Shown one piece after another: positions 7,495-12,738 of a DNA stretch of 12,738 bases. The stretch covers positions 1 through 12,738 of the forward strand of contig CABUIX010000061.1 of the NCBI GenBank assembly GCA_902491795.1, written 5' to 3'. Positions within the stretch are counted from its first letter, which is position 1. Every line of letters starts with the position of its first letter. The position numbers were made by a program, and so were the translations under genes. This DNA comes from an uncultured Bacteroidales bacterium (lineage in GTDB: Bacteria; Bacteroidota; Bacteroidia; Bacteroidales; UBA932). A model generated the notes under the pieces. The model searched no databases. It was not told where the DNA came from and was given only the letters and a program-made list of their open reading frames with translations.

Positions 7495-9023
7495 GAAGAG
7501 CACTGGTCAGCGTAAGTGACAAGACGGGCCTTGTGGTTTTTGTCCGCGGACTCGTCGATCTCGGATGGGAGATCATTGCAACTGGCGGAACACGCAGGCT
7601 GCTTGAAGGCAGCGGCATCGCCACTACAGGGATTTCGGATGTGACAGGATTCCCTGAAATTCTTGACGGAAGGGTAAAGACCCTGCATCCTAAGGTGCAC
7701 GGAGGAATCCTTGCCAGAAGGGATGTCCCGGAGCACATGAAGACTCTCGAGGAAAACGGGATAGGCACCATTGACCTGGTATGCGTCAATCTTTATCCTT
7801 TCAGACAGACCATTTCCAAGGAAGGAGTGACCATGGAGGACGCAATCGAGAACATCGACATAGGCGGGCCTTCAATGGTGCGCAGTGCCGCCAAGAACTG
7901 GAAGGACGTGACGATCGTGTGCGATCCTTCGGACTACGGCAAAGTCCTCTCTGAACTTCGTGAAAAGGGATGGACCTCTGATGATACGCGCCTCAAGCTC
8001 TCTGCCAAGGCATACACGCATACTGCCGAGTACGACATGTGCATCGCCTCATGGATGAGGGAGAAGGCAGGTCTCAACGAGAAACTTTTCCTGGAGTATG
8101 ACCTGGTCCAGAATCTCCGCTACGGCGAGAACCCCCACCAGAGCGCAAAGTTCTATGCTGCACTTGAGCCTTGCTCCTATGCTTTGCCCTTCGCGCGGCA
8201 GATCCAGGGAAAGGAACTGTCGTACAACAATATTCAGGATGCCAACGCCGCACTCTCGGTGCTCCGCGACTTCAGCGAGCCTTTCTGTGTTGCTCTCAAG
8301 CACATGAATCCCTGCGGAGCTGCTGTCGGAAAGACCATTGAGGAAGCATGGCAGGCCGCATACGAGGCCGACAAGGTAAGCATCTACGGAGGAATCGTTG
8401 CAGTGAACCGTGAACTTACCGCTGAAGTGGCAAGAGGCATGAAACCGATTTTCCTTGAGATAGTGATCGCTCCATCGTTCAGCGCGGAGGCCCTTGAGAT
8501 ACTCTCCACAAAGAAGAACCTCAGGGTAATGCAGGTCGACATGACTCCTGACAATTCCGTTCAGATGCAGTATGTCGGAGTCATCGGAGGAATGCTGGCG
8601 CAGCAGCAGGACAAGGCCGTCGAGCTTGTTACTCCGGAAATGTGTGTCACCAAGGCCAAGCCCAGTCCTGCCCAGATGGCTGACCTTGAATTCGGCTGGA
8701 AGATTGTCAAGCATGTGAAATCCAATGCGATTGTTGTAGTGAAGGACGGCCATACCATTGGAGTCGGCGCAGGTCAGACCAACCGTGTCGGATCGGCCGA
8801 GATTGCTCTCAATGAGGCCAAGGCTGCAGGATTTACCGAAGGTCTGGTGCTGGCTTCCGACGGGTTCCTTCCTTTTGACGACACTGTCGCGCTCGCTGCC
8901 CGGTACGGAGTGACTGCCATCGTGCAGCCCGGGGGAAGCATTCGCGACAATGATTCCATCGCAAAGGCGGATGAGCTGGGAATAACCATGCTCTTCACCG
9001 GAGTGCGCCACTTCAAACACTGA
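7491..9023 (+). CDS. purH: Bifunctional AICAR formyltransferase / IMP cyclohydrolase
   Basis: Carries out the last two steps to IMP. The N-terminal cyclohydrolase (MGS-like) domain spans about 1-190 and begins ALVSVSDKTGL, followed by IIATGGTRRLLEGSGI and GRVKTLHPKVHGGIL. The C-terminal formyltransferase domain (about 195-510) has ENPHQSA, the catalytic pair Lys270-His271 in ALKHMNPCG, ASDGFLPFDD, QPGGSIRDND and the terminal GVRHFKH. The 510-residue length is typical. It needs 10-formyl-THF, so like PurN it depends on FolD. The start forms an ATGA overlap with the purN stop and is preceded by AAGGAA, one of the few Shine-Dalgarno-like stretches here. The sequence style (KHMNPCG, YEADKVSIYGG) is close to Firmicutes PurH. 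Confidence 0.97.
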   Translation: MRRALVSVSDKTGLVVFVRGLVDLGWEIIATGGTRRLLEGSGIATTGISDVTGFPEILDGRVKTLHPKVHGGILARRDVPEHMKTLEENGIGTIDLVCVNLYPFRQTISKEGVTMEDAIENIDIGGPSMVRSAAKNWKDVTIVCDPSDYGKVLSELREKGWTSDDTRLKLSAKAYTHTAEYDMCIASWMREKAGLNEKLFLEYDLVQNLRYGENPHQSAKFYAALEPCSYALPFARQIQGKELSYNNIQDANAALSVLRDFSEPFCVALKHMNPCGAAVGKTIEEAWQAAYEADKVSIYGGIVAVNRELTAEVARGMKPIFLEIVIAPSFSAEALEILSTKKNLRVMQVDMTPDNSVQMQYVGVIGGMLAQQQDKAVELVTPEMCVTKAKPSPAQMADLEFGWKIVKHVKSNAIVVVKDGHTIGVGAGQTNRVGSAEIALNEAKAAGFTEGLVLASDGFLPFDDTVALAARYGVTAIVQPGGSIRDNDSIAKADELGITMLFTGVRHFKH

Positions 9024-9028
9024 CGGAC

Positions 9029-11176
9029 ATGCAGGAGAACAATCATATTGTCGCCGGACTTGACGGCGCCGTGGTGCTGGTCGTCGGAGGAGGCGGACGC
9101 TGCCATGCGATAGTTGATGCGCTTTCCCGTTCTTCCAGGGTAAGGAAGATTTATTGTGCGCCCGGAAATGCAGGCATTGCAGCACAGGCGGAATGTGTCC
9201 CGATTTCCGATACGGACGTGGATGCGCTCAAGAAATTCGCGCTTGAGAATTCCGTTGACCTGACTGTCGTGGGCCCCGAGGCCGCTCTTGCTGCAGGAAT
9301 AGTGGATTCGTTCCGAGCGGCAGGACTGAAGATATTCGGTCATACCCTGAGCGCAACCAGAATAGAAAGCAGCAAGGAGTTCGCCAAGGAACTTATGGCA
9401 AAGTACGACATTCCCACTGCTGCCTACCGCAGTTTCTCGGATTATGCCGAGGCTCTGGAATATGTGAGCTCGCGTCCTTTTCCTGCGGTGCTCAAGTATG
9501 ACGGGCTGGCTGCCGGAAAGGGAGTCGTGATAGCTGCCGACCTCACGGAGGCCGAGGCTGCCCTCAAGAGCATGCTTCTTGACAGCGCGTTCGGCAAGGG
9601 CAAGGTGGTGGTCGAAGACTATCTTGAGGGGCCCGAGTTCTCGTTCATGTGCTTCGTTGACGGCCGCAGAGTTTATCCTATGCCGCTTTCGCAGGACCAC
9701 AAGAGGGCTTATGACGCAGACAAGGGGCCCAACACTGGCGGAATGGGAGCATATACCGGGCTTCCCTTCATAAGCGAAGAGGACCGCAGATATGCCTATA
9801 CGAACATAATGTGCCGTGCCGCCGAGGCAATGGCTGAGGAAGGCTGTCCTTTGTCTGGAGTCCTTTACGGCGGCCTGATGAAGACCAGGGACGGAATAAA
9901 GGTCATCGAGTTCAATGCCCGTTTCGGAGACCCGGAGACGGAAGTGGTGCTGCCGCTTCTGAAAAGCGACATTCTTGACATCTTCGATGCCGTCGCTTCG
10001 GGCCGCGAGGCTGAGCCTCTAAAGTGGAAGAGCGACGTTACCCTCGGGGTCGTGCTTGCTTCCAAGGGCTATCCGGGCAAGTACGCCAAAGGAAGCGAGA
10101 TTGAACTTGGAGACATGGACGGCGTGAAGGTCTATCACATGGGCACCGCTCTCAGGGACGGTAAACTCGTTACTGCCGGCGGCCGTGTGATGATGGTGGT
10201 GGCCGAAGGAGTCGACCTGCATGTGGCGCATGACAAGGCTTACGAAGCCGTCGGGCGCATCTCGTGCGACAATCTTTTCTTCCGCAGGGACATAGGGCAC
10301 TGTGCTCTCGACATGGGAGTCGCGCGGGTAATCGACGGAAAGGCAATATCTGCAGCCGTAAAGGATTCGGTGAAGGAAAAAGTTTCCGAACTTGAGAAAG
10401 AATACGGAAGAAGGCCCTGTCTTGCGGTGATAATTGTCGGAGAAAACCCTGCCAGCCAGGTTTATGTGCGCAATAAGGTGCGTGCTGCAGCATATACAGG
10501 AATGGATTCCAGGCTGCTGGAACTCGACGCATCCGTTTCCGAGGATGAACTCCTCGACAAGATCGCCGAGCTGAACTCCGATCCTCTTGTCGACGGTATA
10601 CTTGTGCAGCTGCCCCTCCCGAAGCACATTGACGAATCCAGGGTCATCTACTCCATCTCCAAGGAAAAGGATGTGGACGGCTTCCATATCCTGAATGTAG
10701 GCTCGCTCTGGATAGGGACGGACTGCATCAAGCCGTGCACGCCGAAGGGCATCATCGAGCTTATCAAGAGCACCGGAATCGACATAAGGGGCAAGATGGC
10801 GGTAGTGGTCGGCCGCAGCAACATAGTGGGCAAGCCTGTCGCCAAGCTGCTGCTTGACGAGAATGCCACTGTCGTGATCGCCCATTCCAGGACTGCCGAC
10901 CTCAAGTCAGTCACCCTGCTTGCCGACATCCTCGTGGTCGCAGTGGGACACGAGAATACCGTTACAGGTGACATGATCAAGCCCGGTGCTGTGGTGATAG
11001 ACGTCGGCATGAACAGGAATTCCGAAGGGAAGCTTGTCGGAGACGTGGATTTCGCGTCAGCTTCCCGCGTGGCCTCATGGATCACTCCCGTTCCCGGCGG
11101 CGTGGGACCCATGACCATCGCCATGCTGATGGAGAACACGATTGAATGCTTTCTCGCAAGGGAAAGAAGGAAATAG
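9029..11176 (+). CDS. purD-folD: Fused GAR synthetase (PurD) and methylene-THF dehydrogenase/cyclohydrolase (FolD)
   Basis: One uninterrupted 715-residue frame encodes two complete enzymes. Residues ~15-428 are PurD, the ATP-grasp ligase joining phosphoribosylamine and glycine: GGGGRCHA (20-27; the usual GGREHA has Glu replaced by Cys25), YDGLAAGKGV, GPNTGGMGAY and RFGDPETE (Asp301-Glu305). Residues ~429-715 are FolD, which interconverts 5,10-methylene- and 10-formyl-THF: YVRNK with Tyr479 and catalytic Lys483, VDGILVQLPLP (Gln527), DVDGFH (548-553), PCTPKGI, GRSNIVGKPVA and ITPVPGGVGPMT. The join is abrupt: the PurD-terminal RRDIGHCAL is followed at once by Asp-Met429-Gly-Val, then the FolD start ARVIDGK. 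Met429 (ATG at 10313) may be the old folD start codon. A 14-residue extension precedes the normal PurD start. The gene lies 5 nt after purH. Both halves look catalytically intact, and FolD feeds PurN and PurH. I do not recall this pairing as a characterised fusion. Confidence 0.93.
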   Translation: MQENNHIVAGLDGAVVLVVGGGGRCHAIVDALSRSSRVRKIYCAPGNAGIAAQAECVPISDTDVDALKKFALENSVDLTVVGPEAALAAGIVDSFRAAGLKIFGHTLSATRIESSKEFAKELMAKYDIPTAAYRSFSDYAEALEYVSSRPFPAVLKYDGLAAGKGVVIAADLTEAEAALKSMLLDSAFGKGKVVVEDYLEGPEFSFMCFVDGRRVYPMPLSQDHKRAYDADKGPNTGGMGAYTGLPFISEEDRRYAYTNIMCRAAEAMAEEGCPLSGVLYGGLMKTRDGIKVIEFNARFGDPETEVVLPLLKSDILDIFDAVASGREAEPLKWKSDVTLGVVLASKGYPGKYAKGSEIELGDMDGVKVYHMGTALRDGKLVTAGGRVMMVVAEGVDLHVAHDKAYEAVGRISCDNLFFRRDIGHCALDMGVARVIDGKAISAAVKDSVKEKVSELEKEYGRRPCLAVIIVGENPASQVYVRNKVRAAAYTGMDSRLLELDASVSEDELLDKIAELNSDPLVDGILVQLPLPKHIDESRVIYSISKEKDVDGFHILNVGSLWIGTDCIKPCTPKGIIELIKSTGIDIRGKMAVVVGRSNIVGKPVAKLLLDENATVVIAHSRTADLKSVTLLADILVVAVGHENTVTGDMIKPGAVVIDVGMNRNSEGKLVGDVDFASASRVASWITPVPGGVGPMTIAMLMENTIECFLARERRK

Positions 11177-11179
11177 GCA

Positions 11180-12146
11180 ATGTCAGGATACAGATACACA
11201 TTTGCCAAGTTACTCAGGGACTGGGCTCTGGTCATCGCGATGGTGACCGGAGCCTCGGCTTACCTGGTGTACATGTCAATTCCTGCCCTGCATCCGGCAG
11301 GACCGTCTGTCGAGAAGATTGTCAGGGCTGCCCAGCCCGTGCTGATATTCCTGATGCTCTTTCTGAGCTTCTGCAAGATTGAACCCCAGCAGATGCGTCC
11401 GCACAAGTGGATGCTGTGGCTTCTGCTGGTGCAAGCCGGTTTTTTTGTAGGGCTCGCGCTGCTGCTTGTGCTATTTCCGGACATTCCCCTCAGGGACGGA
11501 GTCGAGGCGATGATGCTCTGCATGATCTGTCCGACGGCCACTGCATGTGCGGTGGTTACCGGAAAGCTTGGCGGGAACATGGCCGGCGTTGTCACATATA
11601 CGGTGCTGGTCAATGTTGCTGTGGCCTTTCTTGTGCCTGTCGTCGTGCCGCTTGTGCATCCTGCCGAGGGAAAGGGGTTCTATGACTCCTTCCTCATGAT
11701 ACTCGGCAAGGTGTCGCCCATGCTCATCATGCCGTGCATAGCGGCCTGGATCGTGCGTTATATTTTTCCGAAGTTCCACAAGTGGCTGCTGAAGTATTCA
11801 GGAGCGTCTTTCTATCTGTGGGCGGTTTCGCTTATGTTGGCAATACTCATGAGCACAAGGGCGATAGTCCACAATGATTCCGGTCCGGTTGTCCTTCTGG
11901 AAATCGGGCTTGCCTCCCTTGTCGCCTGCGCTCTTCAGTTCTGGATAGGCCGCCGTATCGGTTCGCATTACGGTTGTCCGATTTCGGCCGGTCAGGCCCT
12001 TGGACAGAAGAACACGGTGGATGGGCTATACCTTCCTGACCCCGGTGGTCTCGGTGGCCGGAGGTTTCTACAGCATCTGGCACAACTGCTACAATACCTG
12101 GCAGATGTACCGCAAGCGCAAGGCCGACGAAGCGAGGACCGCTTGA
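11180..12146 (+). pseudogene. BASS/SBF-family membrane transporter, frameshifted near the C-terminus
   Basis: Polytopic inner-membrane protein related to bile acid:Na+ symporter (BASS) family transporters. Starting at ATG 11180, three nucleotides after purD-folD and with AAGGAA upstream, the frame gives hydrophobic segments at about residues 15-35, 50-65, 77-99, 107-127 (ICPTATACAVVTGKLGG), 136-160, 170-195, 205-225 and 230-255, then ISAGQALGQKNTV ending at Val280 (codon 12017-12019). Beyond this the frame becomes non-membrane sequence rich in Arg and Gln and ends at 12202. In the +1 frame from 12021 the expected C-terminus continues (MGYTFLTPVVS, GGFYSIWHN, ending in a basic tail) to TGA at 12144-12146. 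Relatives, as I recall them, have FAIW between NTV and MGY, which fits loss of about 11 nt. The substrate is unknown. The lesion could be a true mutation or a sequencing/assembly error. Confidence 0.85.
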
Positions 12147-12157
12147 GACGGCATGAG

Positions 12158-12171
12158 CGGGGTAGTCCCCG
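12158..12171 (+). other. Small GC-rich hairpin after the transporter gene
   Basis: CGGGG and CCCCG form a perfect 5-bp stem with a TAGT loop, 12 nt after the restored transporter stop. It could help end the operon transcript, but there is no adjacent U-tract; the nearest T-run is at 12213-12219. Terminator function is therefore doubtful. Confidence 0.25.
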
Positions 12172-12220
12172 GCAAATGATGCTTGTGGCATGCGGATGCT
12201 GATTTATTAAGATTTTTTTG

Positions 12221-12228
12221 TATCTTTG
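12221..12228 (+). promoter_or_regulatory. Candidate guaB promoter, Bacteroidota -7 element
   Basis: TATCTTTG matches TAnnTTTG exactly and lies 23 nt upstream of the guaB ATG, giving an expected leader of about 15-20 nt. The region about 20 bp upstream (12195-12202) lacks a clean TTTG, so the -33 element is weak. Its presence suggests guaB is transcribed separately from the purine operon. Confidence 0.65.
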
Positions 12229-12251
12229 CAGGCCAAATAAAGTACCTCCCC

Positions 12252-12738
12252 ATGTCATTTGTAGAAGATAGAATTGCACTGGAAGGACTTACGTTTGACG
12301 ATGTCCTTTTGATTCCTGCCTACTCGGAAGTTCTGCCGAGAGAAGTAAACCTGAGCAGCCGCTTTTCGCGGAACATTGCCCTTAACATCCCGATTGTGTC
12401 CGCCGCTATGGACACTGTAACTGAAGCGCCGATGGCCATTGCTCTTGCAAGAGAAGGTGGAATCGGCGTTATTCATAAGAACATGAGCATAGAGGCCCAG
12501 GCGGCCGAAGTGCGCAAGGTCAAGCGTTCAGAGAACGGCATGATCAATGATCCTGTCACAATCAACCAGGACCAGACTGTCGGGGATGCTCTGAGGCTCA
12601 TGCACGACAATCATATTGGCGGCATTCCCGTGACTGACGGGGAGGGCCATCTTGTCGGGATAGTAACCAACCGCGACGTGCGCTTCCAGGACGACATGAA
12701 TGTCCAGATCAGGGACATAATGACTTCTGAAGGCCTTG
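12252..12738 (+). CDS. guaB: Inosine-5'-monophosphate dehydrogenase (partial: N-terminal 162 residues, runs off the right edge)
   Basis: Oxidises IMP to XMP with NAD+, the committed step to GMP. The visible part begins the catalytic TIM barrel with GLTFDDVLLIPAYSEVLP (residues 12-29), IPIVSAAMDTVTE (46-58) and EGGIGVIHKNM (68-78). It then enters the regulatory Bateman module: a first CBS domain from about residue 100 (GGIPVTD, LVGIVTNRD) and the start of a second at about residue 155. The catalytic Cys loop and most of the barrel lie beyond the window. GuaB uses IMP, the product of the upstream pathway, so its position fits, but it has its own promoter. No strong Shine-Dalgarno sequence precedes the ATG. 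Identification is firm. Confidence 0.97.
   Translation, partial: MSFVEDRIALEGLTFDDVLLIPAYSEVLPREVNLSSRFSRNIALNIPIVSAAMDTVTEAPMAIALAREGGIGVIHKNMSIEAQAAEVRKVKRSENGMINDPVTINQDQTVGDALRLMHDNHIGGIPVTDGEGHLVGIVTNRDVRFQDDMNVQIRDIMTSEGL

Noticed and set aside
8049..9185. Long antisense open frame opposite purH and the start of purD (378 codons)
   Set aside because: It is fully covered by two well-supported sense genes and its translation matches no family I recognise.
10019..10885. Antisense open frame opposite the purD-folD junction (288 codons)
   Set aside because: No domain, no promoter, and complete overlap with the intact fusion gene. Considered only because it spans the junction.
12020..12202. 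The continuation of the transporter frame to 12202 as a genuine alternative C-terminus
   Set aside because: It is hydrophilic, rich in Arg and Gln, and unlike a transporter, while the expected C-terminal helix is plainly readable in the next frame.
12179..12219. Overlapping GCAT/ATGC short stems before a T-run as an intrinsic terminator
   Set aside because: The stems are only 4 bp, mutually exclusive and separated from the T-run by more than 10 nt; the T-run itself adjoins the guaB -7 box.
1..12738. CRISPR arrays, tRNA/rRNA genes, insertion sequences, defence or toxin genes
   Set aside because: No repeat arrays, RNA gene cores, transposase motifs or terminal repeats were seen. The window is filled by housekeeping nucleotide-synthesis genes.

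Overview
The window is a compact de novo purine biosynthesis locus, almost certainly from a member of the Bacteroidota (probably order Bacteroidales). The lineage call rests on three intergenic promoters that match the Bacteroidota sigma-70 -7 element TAnnTTTG (731-738 on the minus strand; 820-827 and 12221-12228 on the plus strand), on weak or absent Shine-Dalgarno sequences, and on the style of the flanking dihydroorotase and transporter genes. Base composition is moderately GC-rich and looks even across all genes. No species can be named from the sequence alone.

Layout. On the minus strand at the left edge lies the 5' part of a class I dihydroorotase gene (pyrC, 1-715, running off the window). 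A 167-bp intergenic region (716-882) carries divergent promoters. From there the plus strand holds one tightly packed operon: purE (883-1350), purL (1347-5090), purC (5095-5874), purM (5900-6931), purN (6928-7494), purH (7491-9023), a fused purD-folD gene (9029-11176) and a BASS-type membrane transporter gene broken by a frameshift (11180-12146). Junctions are 4-nt ATGA overlaps (purE/purL, purM/purN, purN/purH) or gaps of 3-5 nt, except 25 nt between purC and purM. After about 105 bp, guaB (IMP dehydrogenase, 12252 onward) starts from its own promoter and runs off the right edge. There is no gene-free stretch longer than 300 bases.

How the genes work together. PurD makes GAR; PurN formylates it with 10-formyl-THF; PurL converts FGAR to FGAM; PurM closes the ring to AIR; PurE handles the carboxylation product; PurC makes SAICAR; PurH performs the last formylation, again with 10-formyl-THF, and closure to IMP. 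FolD makes the methenyl/formyl-THF that PurN and PurH consume, and GuaB commits IMP to GMP. PurF, PurK, PurB and PurA are not in the window.

Most notable: (1) PurD and FolD are one 715-residue polypeptide with essentially no linker, joining the GAR-forming enzyme to the one-carbon cofactor enzyme that feeds the next step; (2) the pur proteins resemble Firmicutes/Clostridia versions rather than the divergent forms I recall from Bacteroides, suggesting that the block was acquired laterally or replaced; (3) the operon-terminal transporter has a localised lesion consistent with an ~11-nt deletion near 12019/12020; (4) PurC departs from its family consensus at several normally conserved positions.
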